64,000 nucleotides of DNA, from contig NZ_SSNI01000002.1 of the NCBI RefSeq assembly GCF_010015475.1, forward strand, positions 1 through 64,000, read 5' to 3'. This document shows positions 26,783 through 34,321 of this stretch, piece after piece. Numbering within the stretch: position 1 is the stretch's first letter; every line of letters begins with the position of its first letter. The position numbers and the translations under genes are program-made. The stretch is from Pontibacter pamirensis. Its GTDB lineage: Bacteria > Bacteroidota > Bacteroidia > Cytophagales > Hymenobacteraceae. The notes below the pieces were generated by a model. That model was not told the DNA's origin, ran no database searches, and saw nothing but the letters and a program-made list of their open reading frames with translations.

Positions 26783-26880
26783 AGATTGGTTTCTTGAGTA
26801 AGTATGTGCGCTGTAGAGGTAAAACGGTAATTCTCAGCTGATATTTTATTAGCAAGTATTTTGCCAAAGTGTTCACCTGG

Positions 26881-26918
26881 TTTCCTAATTCCCCTTTTTT
26901 AAGCTTTTCCTAATTCCC
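26881..26918 (+). repeat. 13-base direct repeat in a divergent promoter region
   Basis: TTTCCTAATTCCC occurs perfectly at 26881-26893 and 26906-26918, 25 bases centre to centre, between the M48-type gene (-) and the symporter gene (+). Position and spacing fit a regulator binding pair, but no regulator is known. Confidence 0.5.
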
Positions 26919-26981
26919 GGTTCTCAGGATTCCCCATGCATTCAGCATTCCTTCCTATTTTAGCAGAAAAATCCTTTTGCT

Positions 26982-28397
26982 ATGCTCGTCCTGTTTGTGC
27001 TGCTCTACCTGCTCTTTAACATTGGCATTGGCTACTGGGCCTCACGCCGTGTGCACAACACCACTGATTTCCTGCTGGCGGGCCGCCGGTTGCCGTTTTA
27101 CATTTCCACTACCGTTGTTTTCGCAACCTGGTTTGGTTCTGAAACTTTGTTGGGTGCCTCCTCTGAGTTTGCATCGCATGGTTTACTCGGTGTCATCGAA
27201 GACCCTTTTGGAGCCGCACTATGCCTGGTGCTGGTGGGACTTTTCTTCGCCAAACGGCTTTACCGCATGAACCTGCTCACACTGGGTGATTACTACCGGG
27301 TACGTTTCGGTAAAACCTCCGAGCAGATTGCCGCCTTCTTCATGGTTATCTCCTACTTCGGCTGGATTGCCGCGCAGATGGTGGCACTGGGTATTGTGAT
27401 GAACCAGGTATTCGGTATCTCCACCGTAGCCGGCATTCTGATAGGCAGCGGCATCGTGATTGGCTATACTTTTATGGGCGGCATGTGGTCTGTGTCCATC
27501 ACAGACTTTGTGCAAACGGTGATGATTATCGGCGGCTTGGTCTTTATCTGCTGGGACCTGCTGCGGCAGGTCCCGTGGCAGGAGGTTACAGCAGGGCTGC
27601 CAGATAACTTCTTCCAGTTTGTACCTAAAGAGCGCGGCGCTGTTAGCTGGCTAAACTACTTCGGCCTCTGGATTACCATCGGACTTGGCTCTATTCCGCA
27701 GCAGGACGTGTTTCAGCGGGTGATGTCGGCTAAGTCGGAGCGGGTGGCGGTGGCAGCATCTGTTAGTGCCGGATTCCTGTACCTGACAGTGGCATTTATA
27801 CCCTTGCTGCTGGCTCTCTATGCCAAACATCTGCACCCCGGACTGATGCAGCAGGACGCGCAGTTGCTGGTGCCGGGGCTTATCCTGCAGTCGTCGTCAA
27901 TGCTCGTAAAAGTGCTTTTCTTCGGAGCGCTTATTTCCGCCATTATCAGCACGGCCAGCGGCGGTATTCTGGCTCCTGCCTCTATTCTGAGCGAGAATAT
28001 GCTGCGCCCGCTGCTGAAGAACGTGACAGATACACAGTTGCTGCGCCTCTCCCGTTTCAGTGTGTTAGTGGTAGCGGCAGTCTCTCTGACGATGGCGCTG
28101 CTGCGCAGCAATATCTATGAACTGGTGAGCGAATCGTCGGCGCTGAGCCTAGTGAGCCTTTTTGTGCCGCTGGTGGCAGGCATGTTCTGGCGCAAGACAA
28201 ATTCAACTGCTGCTATTGTTTCTATGCTTGCCGGGATGGGGGTATGGCTGCTGGCTTTATACTTCGAACCCGAGGTGAACCCGATGCTGTATGGACTGGC
28301 TGGAAGTATAACCGGTTTGTTGCTGGGGCAGGTTGTGGGTCAGAAAAGTGCAATGAAAGAAAGGCACAAGGGCATGGCTGAGCCAAGAACTTCCTGA
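26982..28397 (+). CDS. Sodium:solute symporter (SSS family)
   Basis: A 471-residue inner-membrane carrier with about 12-13 helices. Family features: GYWASRRVHNTTDFLLAGRRLP at the first helix end (the SSS 'dFflAGR' signature), FATWFGSETLLGAS, GGMWSVSITDFVQTV, and a region with SIPQQDVFQRVMSAKS. The Na2-site Ser/Thr pair in helix 8 appears in ISTASGGILAPAS. It imports a solute (sugar, amino acid, pantothenate, or organic acid) with sodium; the substrate is unresolved. Neighbours give no hint: a STAS-like gene follows 26 bases later and may share its message. Codon use is like its neighbours. Confidence 0.92.
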   Translation: MLVLFVLLYLLFNIGIGYWASRRVHNTTDFLLAGRRLPFYISTTVVFATWFGSETLLGASSEFASHGLLGVIEDPFGAALCLVLVGLFFAKRLYRMNLLTLGDYYRVRFGKTSEQIAAFFMVISYFGWIAAQMVALGIVMNQVFGISTVAGILIGSGIVIGYTFMGGMWSVSITDFVQTVMIIGGLVFICWDLLRQVPWQEVTAGLPDNFFQFVPKERGAVSWLNYFGLWITIGLGSIPQQDVFQRVMSAKSERVAVAASVSAGFLYLTVAFIPLLLALYAKHLHPGLMQQDAQLLVPGLILQSSSMLVKVLFFGALISAIISTASGGILAPASILSENMLRPLLKNVTDTQLLRLSRFSVLVVAAVSLTMALLRSNIYELVSESSALSLVSLFVPLVAGMFWRKTNSTAAIVSMLAGMGVWLLALYFEPEVNPMLYGLAGSITGLLLGQVVGQKSAMKERHKGMAEPRTS

Positions 28398-28423
28398 GAG
28401 TATCCGGCTTTTGCAGGTTATGC

Positions 28424-28933
28424 ATGAAAGCAGTATCTTGTTGCCAATTTATCAATATCCGCCTACAGCAATTGGAAACAACTCAGGAAATAACAGTTTA
28501 TCTCGACACACCCGAACTAAAAGTATACACTAATACTTCCCTTAAACTTCTCGTAATACAAGCTTCTGGCGTTGTACCGTCTGCTATTTACCGCCACGGC
28601 CTCTCCCTCGCTACCGAAGTTGCTATAGAGAAGCAACTGCTTTTCTGGCTGGTGAACAACCGGGAGAGCGGCATTATTACGACAGCAGATCAGATATGGG
28701 CGAATGAAGTATCTGCTCCCTTGCTTGCAAAAGATTCCTTCATCAGGAAGATGGCGTTTATTGAACCGAAGGATCTGCACAGCAAAATCATTCTGGAAGA
28801 TATGATGGACAAAGCCAGAGACGTTTTCCCTTTTGAAATGCAATTTTTTGGTGATGTCCCAAGTGCTCATGCCTGGTTTCTGGATACTGGAGCCACGGAG
28901 TTTCGTACGGATGCGGATTCTCCTGTTAGTTAA
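28424..28933 (+). CDS. STAS/SpoIIAA-like single-domain protein
   Basis: A 169-residue soluble protein. The pattern of strands and helices (VYTNTSLKLLVIQASG, WLVNNRESGIITTADQIWANEV, RKMAFIEPKDLHSK, FPFEMQFFGDVPSAHAWF) resembles a STAS/SpoIIAA-like Bacteroidota family in which a central WLxDxR motif is followed by helices and a 'fFxsxeeAlxWL' end. Here the central motif reads WLVNNRE, and the last motif is clear. No catalytic residue is expected; such proteins may bind nucleotides or lipids or act as anti-anti-sigma-like switches, but this is inference. It starts 26 bases after the symporter stop. Confidence 0.6.
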   Translation: MKAVSCCQFINIRLQQLETTQEITVYLDTPELKVYTNTSLKLLVIQASGVVPSAIYRHGLSLATEVAIEKQLLFWLVNNRESGIITTADQIWANEVSAPLLAKDSFIRKMAFIEPKDLHSKIILEDMMDKARDVFPFEMQFFGDVPSAHAWFLDTGATEFRTDADSPVS

Positions 28934-29091
28934 GCGGGACATGGCCAAAGATGTTGAGACCAATCCTAAGTACATGATAGCAAATTTAATGAATTGAAGA
29001 ATAATCATATTGCTTTGCTCATGAATAGAGCCAATTTTCAACAAGTAAACTATGCTTCAGTAGGTACTGAAAAAATATTAGAGGCATAAAC

Positions 29092-29703
29092 TCAAAATTG
29101 GCTAGTTCTTAATTTTTCCAAGAACCTGTTAATCTGTTCAGTAACATGTTCTAAAACAAACTTGATTGTTTCTTTAATTTCATAGATAGTCAAATCCGAA
29201 ATTGCATCTACTTTTATTTTACCGGAAGTGGTTAATATAACTGGTTTTTTGTCTGGGCATATTAAAGGCGGAATAACAAAAAACATTTTGTTATTTTCAG
29301 CATTCTTGTCGCTATGATGAGCTATATGATTGTTTCTTAATTCAATAATATAGTTATGCGCAACTTTATTGTTAATGCTCTTAAATTTCTTGAAAACATG
29401 ATTAGGCTCTAACTTTATCTTTCGCTCCTGAGATTCTGCAAAGCATCTTCCATAAGTAATAACCAAACTTTTGAGTAAGGCTGTTTTGATTATTGTAGAA
29501 GTTTGACTCTAATACTCTTCAATATAGTTAATACACTCTGCTAGATCGGTTTTAAAAGATTTATAAGCATTTACTTTCAAAGCATCTTTATCAGAAATTA
29601 ATCTTATCTCACATTTTACTCCTTTATAGAAAACGTCAGCATTTAGGTCTCCAAGTTTTCCTGAAGGAACTGTAGGAATTATGTCTATTTCTGTTGATTC
29701 CAT
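29092..29703 (-). pseudogene. Unknown gene interrupted by an in-frame amber codon
   Basis: Two ORFs are in one frame: residues 1-64 (29703-29512, starting MESTEIDIIPTVP) end at TAG 29509-29511, and the same frame stays open on to a stop at 29092, giving 203 codons in all with one internal TAG. The join reads INYIEEY-stop-SQTSTIIKTALL, which is smooth helical sequence, and TAG differs from CAG (Gln) by one base. The product is Lys/Asn/Ile-rich and the DNA clearly more A/T-rich than the neighbours, typical of acquired genes. A stretch IIELRNNHIAHHSD resembles HEPN-like or Abi-type helical proteins only vaguely; I cannot name a family. A sequencing error would restore an intact gene. Confidence 0.65.
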
Positions 29704-29743
29704 AAAACATTTTTTGTCTCCTTAACCTTGATTTATCTAACCC

Positions 29744-30337
29744 TCAACTGCTCCTCGGCCCGGACACGGTGATATACTTTGGCAGTTCCACCTCCCCTAC
29801 CGGCGTCTGCACCGTTGGTTTAATCTGAAAGATTAAGTTCTGGCGCAGGTCCCTTTTCTGGGAGAGCAGCGTCATCAGTTTGGAGAGACCCTCGTAGTTT
29901 CGCATACCTTCTGTTTCTGTCATGGTTACAGATGTTTGAATTGGGAGCTCGTTGAGGCCATCGTGCAGGTGCATGGGCTCCTGCACTACGCCCTGCAGCG
30001 TTTCTTCGCCGTCTACCAGCAGTTGCCACTTCATTTCTGTAATGGTCATTTGCCGCACCTCTTCCGGTTCCTGCATGTGTACCTGCAGGTATAAGGTGGT
30101 GCTGGCCCGCAGTGTATTATTGGAGATGGATGCTAAGAGGCTGTCGCCTTCGCTGGTGGTAAAGTCATTCGGGCCGCGCTTCTTCATCACGTCCACACCG
30201 TTCAACTGCAGGTCATGCACCTCCTGCAAGCTATAGTTTGCTTCTGTAAATGCCCTTAAATCGCTGGCTTGCTTGCATCCTGAAAACAGCACAGCCGCTG
30301 CCAGGAGCAGGGTATAAATAAAACTGTATTTGCTCAT
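29744..30337 (-). CDS. LEA14-like/WHy-type lipoprotein, copy 2
   Basis: A 197-residue lipoprotein (signal ending VLFSGC, Cys 21). It is a clear paralogue of the gene at 24434-25015: the same order of strands (NYSLQEVHDLQLNGVDVM, RASTTLYLQV, TEMKWQLLVDGE, LNELPIQTSV, FQIKPTVQT), the same length, and the same final LPKYITV against LPSFINI. Unlike copy 1 it has no Head-GIN partner and stands alone beside the A/T-rich patch. It likely sits in the outer or inner membrane leaflet facing the periplasm. Function unknown. Residue conservation between the copies is highest in the MKWQLLVD and IKPT segments, marking likely core strands. Confidence 0.8.
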   Translation of the reverse strand: MSKYSFIYTLLLAAAVLFSGCKQASDLRAFTEANYSLQEVHDLQLNGVDVMKKRGPNDFTTSEGDSLLASISNNTLRASTTLYLQVHMQEPEEVRQMTITEMKWQLLVDGEETLQGVVQEPMHLHDGLNELPIQTSVTMTETEGMRNYEGLSKLMTLLSQKRDLRQNLIFQIKPTVQTPVGEVELPKYITVSGPRSS

Positions 30338-30719
30338 CCTCCTATTCTTTTATCCTCCTCTTGCTAAGCAAATTACGCACCATCCAAAGAATGGATCACC
30401 AATAGCAGCAGAAAAGATTTACACTTTATCTCTTGTTCTGCTTCTCTCCTCCCTTTGGCAGATGACAAAATACAGTTTTGTGAAAGCAAGTCCGGAAACT
30501 CTTACCAACTGCACATTATGGAATAGATTTCCGCGTCAGAGCAGGAGACGGTACCGCACATTTTTTTATGCTGGTATAAAGCAAAAGGAGCCATCTGTAC
30601 GGATGACTCCTTTGTATATTTTGGTCAGGATTTATGGATAGCGTAGAAATTGTGCTGTTGGTCTGTCTTCTGACTAACAACAGCACAATTTCTACGCTTT
30701 GCTATTCTCAATCAATAAC
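30338..30719. other. Spacer with two hairpins, no supported gene
   Basis: About 380 bases between the two minus-strand genes. A 103-codon plus ORF (30330-30641) lacks any family pattern and runs into the terminator hairpin, so it is not called. Besides the strong terminator at 30640-30698, a weaker hairpin with 11-12 pairs lies at 30584-30613. Confidence 0.5.
30640..30698 (-). terminator. Very long perfect hairpin after the alcohol dehydrogenase gene
   Basis: A perfect 21-pair stem (30640-30660 against 30678-30698; arms begin AGCGTAGAAATTGTG) with a 17-base loop that can itself pair GTC/GAC. It lies 21 bases downstream of the dehydrogenase stop at 30720. Confidence 0.85.
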
Positions 30720-31889
30720 TTAGGGCGTGAACACCACCCGCATGCAATCATCTGTTTTCTCCTTGAACATCTTATACCCTTCCGGGCTCTGGTCCAGGCC
30801 CCATTTATGTGTGAGCATATAGGAAGGATCTACCTCCCCGGCGGCTACTCTGTCTAAGAGCTGCGGAATATACTTCTGCGCAAACATCTGCCCCATCCTC
30901 AATGTCAGCGCCTTGTTCATGGCTGCACCCATCGGGAATTTATCAAGCAGGCCACCGTATACTCCTACGATGGATACAGTACCGCCTTTTCGGCAGGCCA
31001 TAATCGCTTGTCGCAGCACCGCTGGTCTACCTGTCTGCAGGCGAAGCGTCTGTTTGGCTTTGTCGTAGTACTGCTCCACACCGGTTGTGTGTGCTTCCAT
31101 GCCTACAGCGTCGATACAGCGGTCTGGCCCACGCCCGCCGGTCATTTCTTTCAGCGCCTCCAGTATGTCCACCTCTTCGTAGTTTAGTGTTTCCGCTTTG
31201 GCAAACTGTTTGGCTTTTGCCAGTCGATCTCTGAACCGATCGATGGCGATAACGCGTCCGGCACCTAAAAGCCAGGCACTCTGCATGGCCATCTGTCCTA
31301 CACCGCCAGCACCCCATACCACCACCGTGTCACCGGGCTCTATGCCACACATATCTGCTGCCATAAACCCGGTCGGGAAGGCATCGGAGGTAAACACGGC
31401 GGCATCGTCTGTTACGCCTTCCGGCACCTTAAAGGCCCCGTTATCCGCGTAAGGCACCCGGATATACTCCGCATGGCTGCCGGCGTAACCGCCGAAGGCA
31501 TGGGAGTAGCCGAAGATACCGGCTCCGGCATATCCGTAGGCTTTTTCCAGGATTTCCGGGTTTGGATTGGAGTTATCGCAAAGCGACCACTGGTCTGTCT
31601 GACAGAATTCGCAGCTGCCACAGCCCAGCACTGAGCCCACCACCACGCGGTCGCCTTTCACAAACTTTTTTACGCCAGGGCCAACCTCTACTACTTCTCC
31701 CATAAACTCATGCCCGATGATATCCCCCGCTTTCATTGTGGGCACATAGCCATCGAGCAGGTGCAGGTCAGACCCGCAAACCGACGACATGGTGACTCTC
31801 ACAATGGCATCGCCCGGATTCAGAATAGACGGATCTGGCACACGTTCTACCCGAAGGTCGTTGATGCCGTTCCAACAAAGTGCTTTCAT
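30720..31889 (-). CDS. Zinc-dependent alcohol dehydrogenase (formaldehyde dehydrogenase-like)
   Basis: A 389-residue MDR-family enzyme. Catalytic zinc ligands: Cys in SVCGSDLH (about 38) and GHEFMGEV (about 60-61), and a later catalytic-zinc Asp/Glu region. The structural zinc lobe has four cysteines in CGSCEFCQTDQWSLC (about 90-104). The Rossmann dinucleotide fold is GAGGVGQMA (about 194-202), followed by ID after the next strand, suggesting NAD. Length and the insertion around 120-140 (YGYAGAGIFGYSHAFGG) match the glutathione-independent formaldehyde dehydrogenase-like group. Substrate is not certain. It lies 43 bases downstream of the SRPBCC gene on the same strand; such pairs are common in stress islands of this phylum. 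Confidence 0.92.
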   Translation of the reverse strand: MKALCWNGINDLRVERVPDPSILNPGDAIVRVTMSSVCGSDLHLLDGYVPTMKAGDIIGHEFMGEVVEVGPGVKKFVKGDRVVVGSVLGCGSCEFCQTDQWSLCDNSNPNPEILEKAYGYAGAGIFGYSHAFGGYAGSHAEYIRVPYADNGAFKVPEGVTDDAAVFTSDAFPTGFMAADMCGIEPGDTVVVWGAGGVGQMAMQSAWLLGAGRVIAIDRFRDRLAKAKQFAKAETLNYEEVDILEALKEMTGGRGPDRCIDAVGMEAHTTGVEQYYDKAKQTLRLQTGRPAVLRQAIMACRKGGTVSIVGVYGGLLDKFPMGAAMNKALTLRMGQMFAQKYIPQLLDRVAAGEVDPSYMLTHKWGLDQSPEGYKMFKEKTDDCMRVVFTP

Positions 31890-31932
31890 AGTTTTATTTT
31901 TAGTTTGATAGAATATAAATCCTCGCGCTTTC

Positions 31933-32682
31933 TTAGCGCGCTCCTGCTGGCTGCCCTTCGATGGTGGTCACTTCTCCTGTTTCCATGAGCTGCTTAAAGC
32001 GGTGCAGGTCGTTCTTCACCATCTGCTCAAAGGCAGGATTCAGTAGTTTGGCTAATTGTCCTCCCACTGCACCAGCAGGTGGCCTATAGGAAATAGTGGC
32101 TTGCACAACAGTACCTCTGTCGGCAGGTGCATCCGTAAAACGGACCTCACCGGCGTTATCCACATCAGAGGTAGGCAGCGAGCGCCAGGCAATAAGCGTA
32201 TCCGTTTCCTCCTGCACAATGTCTGCATCCCACTCTACTGTACCCACCCCTTTTGGTATTTTGGCAACCCAATGGGAGCGTTTCGGACCCTGCTGGCGAA
32301 CTTCCTGCAGGTGCTGCATAAACTGCGGCAGGTTTTCGAATTGCCGCCAGAACTGGAATACTTCGCTGCGTGGCCTGTTGATAGTAAGGCTGCGGGTAAT
32401 TTCGATGGAGATGTCTTTTGCATCTGCGGTATCGCGGCCAAGCATACTGTTCATGGGGCAATAGCCGGTGGAGCCTCTGTAGAGCAGAGCGCCTCCGGCG
32501 GCGGCCAGAATTAAACCGCCAAAGTTAGGCTTGCGAAAGCCATAGTAGGCCATTAAAGCACCTCCCACCACAGAACCAATACGCTCTGTGGTTCCTACGT
32601 TCATGTGGCTGGATCCTGTGGCTGGCGGCAGGATATGCTGTGTATCAAGCACATCAGACATTTTTGATTTGTAAGTATCCAT
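31933..32682 (-). CDS. SRPBCC-fold protein with N-terminal DUF2892-like membrane hairpin
   Basis: A 249-residue protein in two parts. Residues about 28-75 contain a glycine-rich pair of short hydrophobic helices (ERIGSVVGGALMAYYG, GGLILAAAGGALLYRG) followed by TGYCPMN, as in DUF2892 membrane proteins. From about 90 to 235 there is a START/SRPBCC (polyketide-cyclase-like) domain: SLTINRPRSEVFQFWRQFENLPQF and VQATISYRPPAGA. The fold forms a hydrophobic ligand pocket. The combination is seen in Bacteroidota and Deinococcus-type genomes; the ligand is unknown. It precedes the alcohol dehydrogenase gene by 43 bases, probably one operon. Confidence 0.88.
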   Translation of the reverse strand: MDTYKSKMSDVLDTQHILPPATGSSHMNVGTTERIGSVVGGALMAYYGFRKPNFGGLILAAAGGALLYRGSTGYCPMNSMLGRDTADAKDISIEITRSLTINRPRSEVFQFWRQFENLPQFMQHLQEVRQQGPKRSHWVAKIPKGVGTVEWDADIVQEETDTLIAWRSLPTSDVDNAGEVRFTDAPADRGTVVQATISYRPPAGAVGGQLAKLLNPAFEQMVKNDLHRFKQLMETGEVTTIEGQPAGAR

Positions 32683-32774
32683 ATGTTTTGTTTTTTTAAT
32701 GGATACGCATTCATTTACTATAGAAGTTGCTTTTATGACTACTTATATTAGTACATTCACTTGTTTATGCATAA

Positions 32775-32810
32775 AAAAAGCGTTTCAGGCATGTGCCGGG
32801 AACGCTTTTT
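32775..32810 (-). terminator. Hairpin terminator belonging to the truncated OMP gene
   Basis: AAAAAGCGTTTC pairs with its near-complement (12 pairs including one G-U), then an inner GGC/GCC stem, loop ATGT. It is 18 bases after the stop codon of the outer-membrane-protein remnant, as if that gene's own terminator survived. Confidence 0.65.
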
Positions 32811-32828
32811 AGCTGTTGAAGTATGTAA

Positions 32829-32939
32829 TTATCTTATTCTAAACAGGTAAGCCAGTGAAATATTAAAGCCTCTGTTCTTCAAATTACCATTCCCGCTATC
32901 TTTCACTGTATTTACAATTGCGCTATTTCCTGAAGTATT
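32829..32939 (-). pseudogene. 3' remnant of an outer-membrane beta-barrel protein gene
   Basis: The minus strand is open over 37 codons ending TAA at 32829-32831. The peptide ends NRGFNISLAYLFRIR, the standard last strand of a small Bacteroidota beta-barrel, preceded by NTSGNSAIVNTVKDSG. There is no start codon or signal peptide: upstream the frame runs into the next gene's terminator hairpin at 32941. A terminator hairpin follows the stop. Together this reads as the tail of a porin-like gene whose body was deleted. The family assignment is by the last-strand pattern only. Confidence 0.5.
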
Positions 32940-32940
32940 G

Positions 32941-32983
32941 AAAGCAACAGGCCCGGCTAAAGTATAACCGGGCCTGTTGCTTT
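32941..32983 (-). terminator. Strong hairpin terminator of the sugar dehydrogenase gene
   Basis: A perfect 16-pair stem (AAAGCAACAGGCCCGG and its complement) with an 11-base loop, 31 bases downstream of the dehydrogenase stop at 33015 on the minus strand. Confidence 0.85.
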
Positions 32984-33014
32984 AGGATTGTTTGCTCTTA
33001 TACAGCTACTTTCA

Positions 33015-34190
33015 TTATTGCACCTGCCGGTGCAGCCGGTACAGTTTGCCTTCACTGCCATAACTGAGCACCAGCAACTCATTGTTCTGATCCTGCCCGA
33101 AGGAAGAAACAGGAAAGTTGGTGGTAAGAAGCAAGGTATTGTCAGCCTTTGTGCCATTCTTGTTTACTGTTAAGGCCCACACCTTGCCGCTGACATAGTC
33201 CGCATAAATGTATTTGCCCTGTAGCTCCGGCATCGCCGAACCCCGGTATACGAAGCCGCCTGTTATAGAAACACCATCAGCATGCGTATACTCGTGCACA
33301 GGTTTGATAAGACCTGTTTCGTCGCAGTTAGATCTTGGGTTAAAGCAGTCTGAACCTTCCATCACACGCCAGCCATAGTTACCGCCGTTCTCAATGATGT
33401 CTATTTCCTCTATCTTGTTCTGCCCCACATCTGCTGCCCATAGGCGGCCGGTTTCCTGATCAAAGGAAATCTTCCAGGGGTTACGCAGGCCGTAAGCATA
33501 TATCTCTTCGCGGTAGCCTTGCGTGTTATTAGCGAAAGGATTATCAGCCGGAATACCATAGTTGCGGTTGCCGGAAGTATTGTTCACGTCGATGCGCAGT
33601 ATTTTGCCAAGCAGTTTCGACCTGTCCTGGGAATAGTTCTGAGGGTCGCCGCCACTGCCGCCATCGCCTACTGCAATGTATAGATGGCCGTCCGGCCCAA
33701 ACGTGACTTTGCCCCCGTTGTGGTTGCGGTAGGGTTGATCATATGTCAGCAGAATTGTTTCACTTTTTGGGTCGACCTGACCTGTATTGCCTGCCGCTGC
33801 CTTAAACCTAGATATCCTGGTTTGTAGCGGACTGCCGGAGGTATAGTTAACGTAGAAGTAGCCGTTGTTCTGGAAGTCGGGGTGAAAGGCCAGGCCCAAT
33901 AAGCCCATCTCTCCGCCTGACACTACTCTGTCGGAGATGTCCAGGAACAGGTTTTGTTTTGTGGCGGCATTCTTATTGCCTGGTAGCCAGTATATTTTCC
34001 CCTCCTGGTCCACCACGTAGAGGCGGCCTTGCCCCTCGTTCACCCAAACCGCCTCTACCGGGCCATCGAACTCAACATTGGGGTATGCATCCTGCAGCTC
34101 ATACTGCGCGTCAGCAGGTTCTGCACAGCCAAGCAGCAGCAGCATGACCAGCAGGTAGTTTAAATTAAATAATCGCATATAGGTACTCAT
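33015..34190 (-). CDS. PQQ-type soluble sugar dehydrogenase (HHIP/sorbosone-like) lipoprotein
   Basis: A 391-residue protein with a lipoprotein signal (LLLLGC, Cys 22). The mature part is a six-bladed propeller of the glucose/sorbosone dehydrogenase family. Signatures: GGEMGLLGLAFHPDF (about 92-106), RNHNGGKVTFGPDGHLYIAVGDGG (about 156-180, with the PQQ-contact His), GLRNPWKISFD (about 232-242), AADVGQNKIEEID. These include the catalytic His and Arg motifs, so PQQ-dependent sugar oxidation is likely, though many relatives have no proven substrate. It sits in the periplasm at a membrane. No PQQ biosynthesis genes are in this window. Single gene. Confidence 0.88.
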   Translation of the reverse strand: MSTYMRLFNLNYLLVMLLLLGCAEPADAQYELQDAYPNVEFDGPVEAVWVNEGQGRLYVVDQEGKIYWLPGNKNAATKQNLFLDISDRVVSGGEMGLLGLAFHPDFQNNGYFYVNYTSGSPLQTRISRFKAAAGNTGQVDPKSETILLTYDQPYRNHNGGKVTFGPDGHLYIAVGDGGSGGDPQNYSQDRSKLLGKILRIDVNNTSGNRNYGIPADNPFANNTQGYREEIYAYGLRNPWKISFDQETGRLWAADVGQNKIEEIDIIENGGNYGWRVMEGSDCFNPRSNCDETGLIKPVHEYTHADGVSITGGFVYRGSAMPELQGKYIYADYVSGKVWALTVNKNGTKADNTLLLTTNFPVSSFGQDQNNELLVLSYGSEGKLYRLHRQVQ

Positions 34191-34264
34191 TTGATTTTAA
34201 AACAGAATTGTATAGCAAATCATACGGCATCGCAGTGGCAATGGCTATACCGGGGCATGTTAAT

Positions 34265-34301
34265 GCAAAAGGCCCTGCACGAATCACGCTCAGGGCTCTT
34301 T
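34265..34301 (-). terminator. Hairpin downstream of tex
   Basis: GCCCTG and CAGGGC arms with imperfect A/T flanks, about 20 bases after the tex stop at 34322 on the minus strand. Weaker than the other hairpins in the window. Confidence 0.45.
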
Positions 34302-34321
34302 CTATCAATATGTGGTTGCTT

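Noticed and set aside
28517..29044. 175-codon minus-strand ORF opposite the STAS-like gene
   Set aside because: It overlaps almost all of a better supported plus-strand gene and has no signal or domain.
30330..30641. 103-codon plus-strand ORF
   Set aside because: No recognisable content, overlaps the LEA-like gene start and runs into the terminator hairpin.
32941..32988. Extending the OMP remnant into the hairpin
   Set aside because: The frame stays open for about 15 more codons but these fall in the perfect terminator stem of the next gene, so coding there is not believable.
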